From positions 1 through 64,000 of the forward strand of contig JABFRV010000029.1 of the NCBI GenBank assembly GCA_013140975.1: DNA of 64,000 nt, given 5' to 3'. The translations under genes and the position numbers were made by a program. Of this stretch, positions 39,038 through 49,269 are shown in pieces (positions within the stretch are counted from its first letter, which is position 1; each line of letters opens with the position of its first letter). A model generated the notes under the pieces. The model was given only the letters and a program-made list of their open reading frames with translations. It ran no database searches and was not told the DNA's origin. The DNA is from Saprospiraceae bacterium (GTDB lineage: Bacteria > Bacteroidota > Bacteroidia > Chitinophagales > Saprospiraceae).

Positions 39038-42000
39038 TTATTTTTTAATGATTTTATAAACTCCAATGACCTCTTCTGATGACTTAACAGTTATGAAGTA
39101 CATACCTTGACTCAAATCCTTCAAGTTACACTCTTTGACACTTCTACCTTTTTGCACATTTACGTCTTTATAAGTCTTCATCACCTTACCTGTAGGGTCG
39201 TGAATGATATAATCTATAATCTGTAAGTCAGTTGAGGTAAATATGAAATTGACATTGTCTTGAGTTGGGTTGGGATACATACCCTCAATAGCTAAATTTC
39301 TTGTTATTCTAGATGATATATCTGGGTACTTAATCTGGTTACCACTTGTCCTTGGGTCTATTATAAATACAGTTGCATTGCAATCATAATCAATTCCGTT
39401 TACAGAATTTCCATTAAATTGAATATTGGGTCCATTAAAGGTCGTTAATAGTCCAAACTTATTATCGGTAGAAACAACTCCATCAATGAGATTATCTGAT
39501 CCTTGGCCCGTTGATTGAAGATAGCTGATTAAATTATTTTGAACATTATACCTTATCATAAAAATATCTTTCAATTCAGAACTCATTGAATTGTTTACAC
39601 TTATATTCATGTCACCTTTGAATGTACCAGAAAGGTAATAATCAGCATTTAATTCGTCTGGCACAATAGATTTAACTTCTAAAGATTGTGAACTTGTTAT
39701 GGTATTAATAAATCCAATGGCAGGGTTTTGAATATCAAAAATACTTGCATAATTGATTGAATCATCCAGTGAAGAATAATTCACAATTGCTTTATGATAT
39801 CCTAATTGAGCAGAATAGATTGAATTAATAGTACCATTAACAGGAATAGAGCTTGTTGTCCAAGTGCTATTCGAGCTGTTAAATGAAATTATATCTATAG
39901 CAGGAATAGTTGATGTATTATTAGTAGATATAACTGTCAAACCACTATTGGATTTTACTATTTTCGCATCTGAAGGAATTGAGTTCATCGGCAAATCTAA
40001 AGGACTTCCTGTTAGATTATTATTGAGGTTTACAATTTTTAAACTAACTCCTAGATTGCCTGTACCATTATCATATGGATAATTACTAATTAATAAGTCT
40101 GCAGATCCATTAGGATTCATCAAAACATCAAATAACTTAGTATAAGAATCATTGAATAACAATGAAGAATTAACAAATATTCCATTCCCATCAAAATCAA
40201 TCTTAATGACATTCGGATCGTCATTATTAAGCAAGATACTGCTTCCAATACCTTCAAGTTTAGTTGCATTAGCCAATAAAGAGAATCCTGTTCCTTGTTG
40301 TATTAGGTCAATAATATTGAATTCCCAATCATGCGCATCTGGAATATTAACTTGTGTGTGACGCGAATTAACAAATATTCCATTCTGATCATAAAATGAC
40401 ATTTTAATAGCTTTTCCATTAAATCCAAATGATACAAATGCATTTAAGTTATTTAAATAATGGAATTTGGTTGGGCAGTCTTTTAGACCTGGAGGCTCCA
40501 GGCAATTTGGCGCATTAGGATTTTCACATTTGGCATAAGGAACTACTTTCTCTTTATAAAGGTCATGATGATAAGTCAGTGTTTGAGAATTTTCAGGATA
40601 TCCCCAACATTCATGTGTTTCCTTACATTTTCCTTCTTTATCGTCATAACAATATTTTAAATCTGAAATATAGGCTTCTATTTCAAAATGTGTATCAAAC
40701 CCACCATTATAAATATACTTTCTTTGATAAGTTCCACACATTTTATTTTTATAAGTAGGCCAAAATGAAATAATAGCGTTGTAGATATCACTAAAGTTAG
40801 TCTTAAATATAATTGGGTCATCTATTCTTTCTTCAAAGGTTAAATTAACTTGAGGGCAATTTACTCTAACCCAGTCACCCCTAGATCTGTAAATTTTTTT
40901 ATCACCATTAGGGCTTTGAAATACACAAACGCTACCTTCAATACATTCATTGCTTTCTTTATCATGTATTGTAACCTTATGAATATCACCTTGCAAATTT
41001 TCAGTAGTATTTCCACAGGTATAACTTAGTGTACATTCTATTTTTTTAAAATCTTCTGTAAGTTCAGCAGGCTGTGAAAATTGAAATTTACCATCACAAT
41101 AAAATTCTTGCTTACAAGCAGGTGGAGTGCTTACTATTTTAGATGAAAGCCGTGGAAAAACATTAAAGTAGTGCCTAGATACACAGCCGGCGCCATCTGT
41201 TAATACTACATATGGCAGCTGAAAAGGATTGTTTATTCTATAAGCAGTAAACTTAAATTTAAATATGCCTTTATTTTTTTCCTCAGAATCTAAGCCATTT
41301 GAAGTATAACAATCCATACTAAATGGCGGAATCATATCAGAACCATGTACTTTAAAAGTAATTATCATTTCATCACGATTCCAGCAATATGTATTACCGC
41401 TTACGTCGACATTATAATTGCTATTTATACAATCTCTTAATTTTAATGTTATACTTTTACAGTCAGAAGAATAACAAGTATAGTCTCCTGGTGCCAAATT
41501 TTCTAAGAATCTCCCTTCGTTCTTAAATCCGTTAGGTCCAGCCCATGTATAAGAGCATGTAGTTTCTCCGGTCATAATAATTTTACCATTATTCTCTCCA
41601 CTACTAGGATGAAATATGAGAGGTAATTTTGTACAATAACTTCCTGTCTTATACGGGCAACATGTTTGTTTTATTTGGATTTTTTGAGAGCACCCATTAT
41701 TATCCGTTACTGTAACATAAATTGGATTACTGTTGTTAACTTGAAGATATTTTTCATTGCTAGTTGTTCCATCAGGCCATATATATGTAAAAGGCCCATC
41801 ACTATTTTCATGCAATATTACGTGATTATAATTTATGCTTCCAACTAAACATTCCTGTTGTACATTTACTTTAGGCAAAATATCAACATATCTACATAAG
41901 TATTTATACTTTGTCCCACAATAAATATTCACACAATACTCACCTGAAGAATTTATTTCAATTGACCTTTCGTTAGAGCCGTTTCCTGACCATGAAAAAT

Positions 42001-43966
42001 TACAGAATTCATGACCTGTAATAGTTAATTTCGTTTTACCCCCATTTACGGAACAGTTAGCTTCGATTTTAAGATCATTTTCTTCAGTAGTTGCTGGGAT
42101 GATAATTTGCTCACGAGCGCAACATTCTCCACAATAAATATATAAATAATATATTCCTTCAGTTAAACTTCTTAAAGTAAGTGGAAAAGTGCTATTTCTT
42201 TTTTCACCTTTAAGAAATACATTATTGCATTCAATAGAGGAAGAGTTACTTGTTAAGAGATAGTAATAATCAGTTAACTTTTCCGTGCATAAATTCTTAA
42301 TATAAATAACAGCTTCACCTTCACCACCATAGGTTTCCCTGTTATCTGCAACTCTAATATCTACGTTAATATCTTGACTGCTATAAATTTGATTCACATT
42401 TAAATTTTCTATTTCCGGGCACAAAGTATTACTTATCTTATATTTACCAACTGCGGCGTTAAAATAATGTTTACCTTTCGATAAAGATAATACATCACTT
42501 TTATTGAATCCATTTCCAGAAATGGTTATTTTGGCATCTTCCCTTAGTAGATCAACAATTAACGAACCATCTGTAAAATTGCAGGATGCATCTATTGAAC
42601 TGGCTGATAAATTATTCCCTTTTGAATCTCCAATAAAAAAGGATAAACTTTCACTACAATCAATATTATCAGTATAATATACTATTGAATATAAACCTAC
42701 CTTATTAAAGAATAATCTTTTTTCATTAGGGTTAACACTTCCATTGTATTGTAGATTGCCCAATACATCTTTAATAAAGTAATTAATTACTTTAGTATAA
42801 TTATTGGCAATTTCATAAATTCCACTTTTATTATAATCTTTTCCACATGTTCCCTTTTCCAATATAGTTAATGTAAGCTTACCTTTAATTGGCTCTCTTT
42901 TGTCGATTATGTTCACTGTTATTAATTCTTGACAATAAGTTGATAAATTAGTTACTTCTATCAAATATGTTCCAGGACTGAAAAAGTCAATAGTTTTGGA
43001 AGTACTTCTTCCTGGCTCTTCTTCTTTTTTAACGAGTATCCTATAATCCTCAGTTTTAAAATAATGAATGTTTAACTCTAGAGTAACGGATGCACAAAAT
43101 AAATCAAGGTTTACTAAGCCATTTGGAGAGGCAACTAGATCGCAATTTTTTATTATTTCGAAACACTTTTTATTAATTATTCTATTAGAACAACAGAATA
43201 TATCTACACAATAAGAACCAGGCAATAGTGATGAAGGACTCTTCTTTGAGCTAATATATCCATTGTTGCCAGTCCAAAAGTATTTTAAATTTGGATTATC
43301 AACATTCTCGAGAGTTATAGCCCCTTTATCACTATTACTTATATAATTTTTAATAGAATACAAGAATTCAAAATTACACTTATAACTTTGATCTACATCA
43401 ACATCGAAACATCCACTTTTTCTACATCCGTTTACATCATAGATAGTTACACAATACGTACCTTTAGATAACATATTAATAGATCCTTGATTTGAGCCAT
43501 TTGACCAGTTAAATGAATATGGTGGATTCCCACCTGTGATATATTCTAATTCTAGGCTACCATCATTAGTAGAAGAACAATTAACTGGATGTATTAAATA
43601 ATCAAAATCTAAAGTATTTATTTCTTCAAATATTTCTGCAAGCCGTTCAACATAACATGCATGATCAAAATATATTACGACTTTGTACTTACCATATTTT
43701 AAGAAGTTTATTGGAAACGAATTATGTGTCATTATAATCGTTCCACTTGTTCCGTCTTCATGGGTAAAAGATACCTCATAAGGCAAGGGATAAGGCATTT
43801 CATTTGGAGGGACTGTGCCTCCTCTTGAAAATGTAATATTTATGCTCCCATTTTCGCTTCCTGAACACTCGTTACTTGTTAACAAGTCCAAATTCCAATT
43901 CACTTGTGAAAAAGAGCTCATACTGGTAAATAATATAATTAAAAATGCGCTAAGAAGATTCTTCAT
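39038..43966 (-). CDS. Giant SprB-repeat, T9SS-sorted surface protein (1642 aa)
   Basis: SprB-type repeats (CSSTNDGSLELEYITGGNPPYSFNWSNGSNQGSINMLSKGTYCVTIYDVNGC); C-terminal sorting domain MYPNPTQDNVNFIF...GMYFITVKSSEEVIGVYKIIKK. Confidence 0.88.
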   Translation of the reverse strand: MKNLLSAFLIILFTSMSSFSQVNWNLDLLTSNECSGSENGSINITFSRGGTVPPNEMPYPLPYEVSFTHEDGTSGTIIMTHNSFPINFLKYGKYKVVIYFDHACYVERLAEIFEEINTLDFDYLIHPVNCSSTNDGSLELEYITGGNPPYSFNWSNGSNQGSINMLSKGTYCVTIYDVNGCRKSGCFDVDVDQSYKCNFEFLYSIKNYISNSDKGAITLENVDNPNLKYFWTGNNGYISSKKSPSSLLPGSYCVDIFCCSNRIINKKCFEIIKNCDLVASPNGLVNLDLFCASVTLELNIHYFKTEDYRILVKKEEEPGRSTSKTIDFFSPGTYLIEVTNLSTYCQELITVNIIDKREPIKGKLTLTILEKGTCGKDYNKSGIYEIANNYTKVINYFIKDVLGNLQYNGSVNPNEKRLFFNKVGLYSIVYYTDNIDCSESLSFFIGDSKGNNLSASSIDASCNFTDGSLIVDLLREDAKITISGNGFNKSDVLSLSKGKHYFNAAVGKYKISNTLCPEIENLNVNQIYSSQDINVDIRVADNRETYGGEGEAVIYIKNLCTEKLTDYYYLLTSNSSSIECNNVFLKGEKRNSTFPLTLRSLTEGIYYLYIYCGECCAREQIIIPATTEENDLKIEANCSVNGGKTKLTITGHEFCNFSWSGNGSNERSIEINSSGEYCVNIYCGTKYKYLCRYVDILPKVNVQQECLVGSINYNHVILHENSDGPFTYIWPDGTTSNEKYLQVNNSNPIYVTVTDNNGCSQKIQIKQTCCPYKTGSYCTKLPLIFHPSSGENNGKIIMTGETTCSYTWAGPNGFKNEGRFLENLAPGDYTCYSSDCKSITLKLRDCINSNYNVDVSGNTYCWNRDEMIITFKVHGSDMIPPFSMDCYTSNGLDSEEKNKGIFKFKFTAYRINNPFQLPYVVLTDGAGCVSRHYFNVFPRLSSKIVSTPPACKQEFYCDGKFQFSQPAELTEDFKKIECTLSYTCGNTTENLQGDIHKVTIHDKESNECIEGSVCVFQSPNGDKKIYRSRGDWVRVNCPQVNLTFEERIDDPIIFKTNFSDIYNAIISFWPTYKNKMCGTYQRKYIYNGGFDTHFEIEAYISDLKYCYDDKEGKCKETHECWGYPENSQTLTYHHDLYKEKVVPYAKCENPNAPNCLEPPGLKDCPTKFHYLNNLNAFVSFGFNGKAIKMSFYDQNGIFVNSRHTQVNIPDAHDWEFNIIDLIQQGTGFSLLANATKLEGIGSSILLNNDDPNVIKIDFDGNGIFVNSSLLFNDSYTKLFDVLMNPNGSADLLISNYPYDNGTGNLGVSLKIVNLNNNLTGSPLDLPMNSIPSDAKIVKSNSGLTVISTNNTSTIPAIDIISFNSSNSTWTTSSIPVNGTINSIYSAQLGYHKAIVNYSSLDDSINYASIFDIQNPAIGFINTITSSQSLEVKSIVPDELNADYYLSGTFKGDMNISVNNSMSSELKDIFMIRYNVQNNLISYLQSTGQGSDNLIDGVVSTDNKFGLLTTFNGPNIQFNGNSVNGIDYDCNATVFIIDPRTSGNQIKYPDISSRITRNLAIEGMYPNPTQDNVNFIFTSTDLQIIDYIIHDPTGKVMKTYKDVNVQKGRSVKECNLKDLSQGMYFITVKSSEEVIGVYKIIKK

Positions 43967-44390
43967 AATTATTAATAGTTTTAATATACTTACACTAGTT
44001 ATTATCTTTTTATATACTTTGACCTTATCATTAACAGATACCTTTATTGCAGATACATCTATACATCATAGGAGAATGCAAATAAAGAAGAACATTATAT
44101 TTTTAATACTCGAATTATTTACATATTTCTATAAAAATTAATCTCGTAATATTATTCACGATTATCAATTGCATATAAAACTTTCCTACTAACGCGGTAT
44201 TTTTTCATACGAGCGCTAAATATTTCAACCAAAATCAATGAATTTACAGAATAAGTACCCAATAATATCAAGATAGTAAAGTTGAATAATTTAACTTGAT
44301 TATATCTTTATAAGTTTAAATTCTATAATATTAATATAAATTTTCTAAACAATTATTTGGAAAAATAAAAATTACTATCTTGCGCTCACT

Positions 44391-44954
44391 ATGAAAACTA
44401 TTACACCACTTATTATTAATCCTTTTAATAATCCTTTATTTGCTCTGGATCCTCAAATAGGCATATCAAAAGACATTAATTCTACCTACTTGCTTTGCTC
44501 TACATATTTTAGTAGCAATCCTTCCATCTTCAGATTACATTCTACATTGACTAAATTTTATTCAAATTATAATTCACTTATAAGGAGTCATTTGATCATT
44601 AATAATTTAATTCTATTTGTGTCAGAATTTATTGGAAATGAAAGACTTATTACTCTTAATGATATAAGCAAAAATATTTGTATTAGTGAAATACACTTAT
44701 ACAAAACTGTTCGTAAGGAATTAGGAATCAGTCCTAGAATACTATTACAAGATTATTATGTATCACAAATAATCATCTTATATATATCGTATGGGCTATC
44801 AATCAAAGAAATAACTGAAAAGCTTGGATTTCAGGAAACATCAAGTCTTTGTCATTTCTTTAAGCGTAAATCAGGATACACAATAAGTGCGCTTAAAAAA
44901 ATACAAAACAATGATTTAAACAGTTTTTCCAAAGTTTCAAACAACTTACACTAA
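44391..44954 (+). CDS. AraC-family-type HTH regulator
   Basis: LNDISKNICISEIHLYKTVRKELGISPRILLQDYYV...GLSIKEITEKLGFQETSSLCHFFKRKSGYTIS. Confidence 0.85.
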   Translation: MKTITPLIINPFNNPLFALDPQIGISKDINSTYLLCSTYFSSNPSIFRLHSTLTKFYSNYNSLIRSHLIINNLILFVSEFIGNERLITLNDISKNICISEIHLYKTVRKELGISPRILLQDYYVSQIIILYISYGLSIKEITEKLGFQETSSLCHFFKRKSGYTISALKKIQNNDLNSFSKVSNNLH

Positions 44955-45009
44955 ATATGATCATAGTACTTTTGTCTTGATATTATTAAAACACTAAATT
45001 TTTTATCTT

Positions 45010-46026
45010 ATGAGAAAGTCCATTTACATTTTTTTACTTTTATTTTATGATGTAGCAATTTCGCAATTTCCAGAAAAACCGGTTGAGTTTCTTGAACACC
45101 TTCATTACTTTGAAGAGCATCGTGAAATTACTATGAAAGATAATACAACAGATTTAACAATTATGGATAAAGGTGCTGTTGCTCCTAAATCCAGTACTTC
45201 TATTGTAGATCTTTATTTGCTTCGAAATGGATATATTTTAAAATTTGAAAAGATGATTTCAAATTCTCAAGATCAATCCTATTTTAACAATATTGCTTAT
45301 ATTGTTACTGATGAAAATAAAGTGACTACTTACAATGCTCAAAAAAAATTAATCAACGAAGTTTCACTTAAGTCCATTGATCCTGGATATACTCCTCAAA
45401 AAGCAAGAACCTTATTGAAGCCAAGAATTGAATTCAATGATGAGACTATTGATCATGTTAAAAAAGAAGGTCTTGAAATTCAAAGTCTTAGTAACAATGT
45501 CTGGAAGATTTATAATTCTGACTTGATAATATACTACAATTTACAGGCTCAGTCTATAATTACCCAGGAAGTTGAATCTGGTAAAATTACTTCAACTCAT
45601 TTTAATAAGTATATTGAAATTATCGAAAATGAATTTTTTGATGGTGTTGATCAGATTTCAATTCCACTTACTGTTCGTAGTGGTGAGGTATTAAATAATT
45701 ACAAGGTTAACAATAGATCTGAATTTACATTTATCCGCAATTCGCCTTTAAAAGGAAGATCGAATGTAAAATACAATTCTAGTTCTAAAAAAGATGAAAA
45801 GGGATTTATTTATCCTAATATCGCTTTTAATGAAATTCGGATACAAAATTATGGTTTGCATAAATTTGAATTTTATAGTATAACATCTATAGATTCAAAA
45901 ATGAGTAAAATAAATCAGAAAATTAAGTCAGAAGTAATAGATGTAAGTGATTTAATGCCCGGTGTTTACATTATTCGACTTTATAATAAACAGGGAATAA
46001 AAAAAGAAAAATTTATAAAAATCTAA
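45010..46026 (+). CDS. Secreted protein with T9SS-like C-terminal domain
   Basis: Signal peptide IYIFLLLFYDVAISQ; GFIYPNIAFNEIRIQN...LMPGVYIIRLYNKQGIKKEKFIKI. Confidence 0.75.
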   Translation: MRKSIYIFLLLFYDVAISQFPEKPVEFLEHLHYFEEHREITMKDNTTDLTIMDKGAVAPKSSTSIVDLYLLRNGYILKFEKMISNSQDQSYFNNIAYIVTDENKVTTYNAQKKLINEVSLKSIDPGYTPQKARTLLKPRIEFNDETIDHVKKEGLEIQSLSNNVWKIYNSDLIIYYNLQAQSIITQEVESGKITSTHFNKYIEIIENEFFDGVDQISIPLTVRSGEVLNNYKVNNRSEFTFIRNSPLKGRSNVKYNSSSKKDEKGFIYPNIAFNEIRIQNYGLHKFEFYSITSIDSKMSKINQKIKSEVIDVSDLMPGVYIIRLYNKQGIKKEKFIKI

Positions 46027-46037
46027 ATCTTAACATT

Positions 46038-47504
46038 ATGAAAATTTATTTAATTTTATTATCTTTGATTTGTGTAAATATTAGAAGCTTTTCTCAGCCT
46101 GGTTCTGGAAGCATGAATATTAATGGAAATTCTTTAACAGGTTATGGTTCTCCCTCTGGTCCAACTAATGTTGCCGATGATCGAAGAGTGTTTTGGATTC
46201 ATGGGCTTGGAGGAGATCCCCTAACAACTTGGAATAAAGCAGCTGCAGAATATCAATCCACTCACAGAATAAGAAATACTTTTCCTGCCTATACACAGAC
46301 AGGATTGAAAGGTGGAGCACAAAATGTCTTAGAAATTATGAATCAGACATTAAAAGGAACCAGTCCAACAAAAGAACCTATTGCAGTCTGCCATAGTCAA
46401 GGTGGTGTGGTTGCAAGAGCTGTACTTTACGAATCAGAAGTTGTTCTAAAAGAACAATCTCCTATTCGAGGCATAGCAACATTTGATTCTCCTCACGGTG
46501 GTGCCTTAATAATTGACAATATTGATAACATTTTACAAATGGTTGAAGAGGGCTGCTCAAAATTAATAGAAGGACCGGTTGTAGAATTTGTTCAATCTAA
46601 ATTTTTACTAGATCTTTTCGTTAATGCTGAAGACATAGCAAGAAAAGTTGGTGGATTAGCTTGTCCGGTTGCAGAAAAGGCTCTAGGAATTGCATTTAAA
46701 GAATTGAAAAGCCCGATAGGCAAAGATTATAGTCATACGAACCCATCAGAATATTTTTCTAAATTAGGACACTTAACCTTTCCGCACATTTCTAAAGTCG
46801 CATTTGCAGGTTATGAAGAAGAGCCGGTTTTATTCAGACAAATGTTTTGGTTATTAAACTCACCGGAGAGTGTACCCGCTTTTACGGCTAACGAAGATCA
46901 TGAATTCGTTGATAAATTTAATACGTTAACAAATACTTATTATTCCAAATATAAGTCTAAAATTGCAAGAATAGAAATTTATAACAATATAGCTTGTTCT
47001 TTACATCCTTTCTGTTTGATAGATAAGATAATTAAAACGAATAAATTTAGAAGAGAGGCTAACGCATATTTAAATGGTTACAATTGGTTAACAACTCTTA
47101 ATCAAAATTGGAAAGTAATGATAGGAGCAGGAGAATATAGAAACACTGAAATAGGAGAGTGTTCATGCTCGCAATACACTTATGATGGTAACTTTGTTAC
47201 AGAATATTTTATAGATGGTATTTGCAACTCTGGGTTTGACGAGTGCAGGTCAAATTCTTATCCTGAAAATTTTATATATTGCGACTGTAAATCCTTAGGT
47301 CATCAAATATTTTATTATGATATTGAGCCAAGTGATGCTGTTGTTCCTGTAAGTTCTCAATATGCATTCCCTGGAGTAGAACATAAGGTTAAACTAGATA
47401 AAAGCAATCACCAACAATGTCGAAATGATAGAAATACTAAAGAAGCATTGGATAACTTATTTTTGGGTAACTATGGATTAACCTTCGAAGCTAAACGCAG
47501 ATAA
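46038..47504 (+). CDS. Secreted alpha/beta-hydrolase (lipase/PGAP1-like)
   Basis: FWIHGLGGDPLTTW, EPIAVCHSQGGVVARAVLYE, GIATFDSPHGGA, signal peptide. Confidence 0.8.
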   Translation: MKIYLILLSLICVNIRSFSQPGSGSMNINGNSLTGYGSPSGPTNVADDRRVFWIHGLGGDPLTTWNKAAAEYQSTHRIRNTFPAYTQTGLKGGAQNVLEIMNQTLKGTSPTKEPIAVCHSQGGVVARAVLYESEVVLKEQSPIRGIATFDSPHGGALIIDNIDNILQMVEEGCSKLIEGPVVEFVQSKFLLDLFVNAEDIARKVGGLACPVAEKALGIAFKELKSPIGKDYSHTNPSEYFSKLGHLTFPHISKVAFAGYEEEPVLFRQMFWLLNSPESVPAFTANEDHEFVDKFNTLTNTYYSKYKSKIARIEIYNNIACSLHPFCLIDKIIKTNKFRREANAYLNGYNWLTTLNQNWKVMIGAGEYRNTEIGECSCSQYTYDGNFVTEYFIDGICNSGFDECRSNSYPENFIYCDCKSLGHQIFYYDIEPSDAVVPVSSQYAFPGVEHKVKLDKSNHQQCRNDRNTKEALDNLFLGNYGLTFEAKRR

Positions 47505-47506
47505 TA

Positions 47507-48790
47507 TTGATTATGAAAAATATCATGCTATTTTTAATGTTGATTATAATTTCTTGTCATAAATATAATCCAGATACAGTAGATCCGCCAGATCCTCCCA
47601 AGCAAAAGGATACTCTTCAGGTTGTTTGGTATTCTTACGTTAGAGATAATTCAGATACCGTATCGAGATTTTGTTTAAAACCGGTTTTCTTCAATAATTT
47701 CGTAATTACTTCTTCCTTTAATATACCAGGTCCTGAAAAAGAACAATTTCATTGTTTCAATAAAAAAACAGGAGAAAGAGAATGGATTTGGCAAGACTAT
47801 TTTGATAGGGGATTTGGTAGCAGGATCAATTTTAGAGATCATATCAGGTATATTGATCCCAGTGGTTCTTTTCTTCTAGCTGAAGCTTACTCTTTCTATA
47901 ATATTGACCTAAATACCGGCAAGACAATTAATTCCCTCAACTTTTATCCTTATATCGATGCATTGCAAGGTGGCACATTAGACGTAACCTATTATAAAGA
48001 TGGTTTTCTGGCATCCTATGGCTTCAATGATATTCCCAATACTGACTCTTCCATATTATATCAAATTGATAAAAACAATATGGATATTCGTGAAATATTA
48101 AAAATTAAAAATTCAGGTGAGTATTATCCTTTCATTCAAAATACTTACCTACATGTTAGACCTAATAATGATACTTTCCTGATTGGATCTTTTGGCTGGC
48201 TAAAAATAAAGCATTCAGAAGAAAAATACGATTTATTCTGTTATAATTTAACGAAGAAGGAATTTGTATGGAAAAAAGATAGCTTTAGCAAACAACTCAA
48301 TAATAACTTATATCTTCAAGACGGAAAATTGTACTGTGTTGCGTATAATGATTTTTATTCAATTGAAATTGAGACTGGCGATATTATTTGGAAGGGTGGG
48401 CCTTCCTTCACCGACGAAGGTTTTTTTCTAGATCCATTAACAATTGCCGAAGGAAAAATATTTGCAAAAACTACTTTAGGTCATATGTTTTGCGTAGATC
48501 AAAATACAGGATCAGTTATCTGGTCTAATAAAAAACATGAAGAATCTGGAGCTGCTAGCCTAGGTCAAAACTCAAAAATTGAATATTACAAAGGAAAAAT
48601 TTACTTTTCCGATAATACTATGCGAATCTTAGATGCATCGAATGGTTCATTATTACACAAATATAATTCTCCTAAATCTGTGCCTCAATATCCTGAAAAT
48701 TATATTGAAGGTATTACTATCGATCCTGAATCAGAATTAATGTACTTTACAGATGGATACCATTTGATTTGCGCTAAAATTCCGAAGTAA
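47507..48790 (+). CDS. PQQ-like beta-propeller lipoprotein
   Basis: Lipobox LIIISCHKYNP; repeats FNKKTGEREWIWQ, IEIETGDIIWKGG, VDQNTGSVIWSN. Confidence 0.82.
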   Translation: MIMKNIMLFLMLIIISCHKYNPDTVDPPDPPKQKDTLQVVWYSYVRDNSDTVSRFCLKPVFFNNFVITSSFNIPGPEKEQFHCFNKKTGEREWIWQDYFDRGFGSRINFRDHIRYIDPSGSFLLAEAYSFYNIDLNTGKTINSLNFYPYIDALQGGTLDVTYYKDGFLASYGFNDIPNTDSSILYQIDKNNMDIREILKIKNSGEYYPFIQNTYLHVRPNNDTFLIGSFGWLKIKHSEEKYDLFCYNLTKKEFVWKKDSFSKQLNNNLYLQDGKLYCVAYNDFYSIEIETGDIIWKGGPSFTDEGFFLDPLTIAEGKIFAKTTLGHMFCVDQNTGSVIWSNKKHEESGAASLGQNSKIEYYKGKIYFSDNTMRILDASNGSLLHKYNSPKSVPQYPENYIEGITIDPESELMYFTDGYHLICAKIPK

Positions 48791-48937
48791 AAGCCAATAC
48801 ACCAGATATTAATGTTAGTAATTATTTGTAGTTAATGCCTAGATTTATGTTAAAAGAAAAGTTCTCTAGGCATTATTTTGTTCTTTTCAATTTCACTATT
48901 GAATAGAAGTTCTTATGTCGCACGAATTAATGATAGT

Positions 48938-48994
48938 AATGTTATTAAAGCTATAAAAGGTATTAATGCCACTAAAGCTAAAAAAGGTATTTGA
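48938..48994. repeat. Period-9 degenerate array sharing an exact 20-mer with 34111-34130
   Basis: GTTATTAAA|GCTATAAAA|GGTATTAAT|GCCACTAAA|GCTAAAAAA|GGTATTTGA. Confidence 0.85.
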
Positions 48995-49168
48995 TTATGG
49001 TCGATAGTCATTAGCAGGTCAACTTTTGATCAAGTACTGCTGTCAAGATTCATTGATAACAGAAGTTTTTATAGTGTCTGTTATTTCGTTGAGAGGGAAA
49101 CCTTGATAAAGATTACTTGCTGTTGATTCTTATTTGCTAATATTTTTGATATTTCTGATACCGAATTT

Positions 49169-49196
49169 CAATTTTTAATTTTCAATTTTTAATTGA
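49169..49196. repeat. Period-7 array CAATTTT|TAATTTT|CAATTTT|TAATTGA
   Basis: Direct reading; about 75 nt beyond the nuoN stop codon. Confidence 0.75.
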
Positions 49197-49269
49197 TACT
49201 GCGCTTCTTAAAGTTCAAATTCTATTAAATCTATAAATGCAATTTAAATTTATTGCCAATAAGTGTTTT

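Noticed and set aside
44160-44390. Riboswitch or small RNA in the AraC/SprB intergenic region
   Set aside because: AT-rich; I could not identify a convincing stem-loop or family motif.
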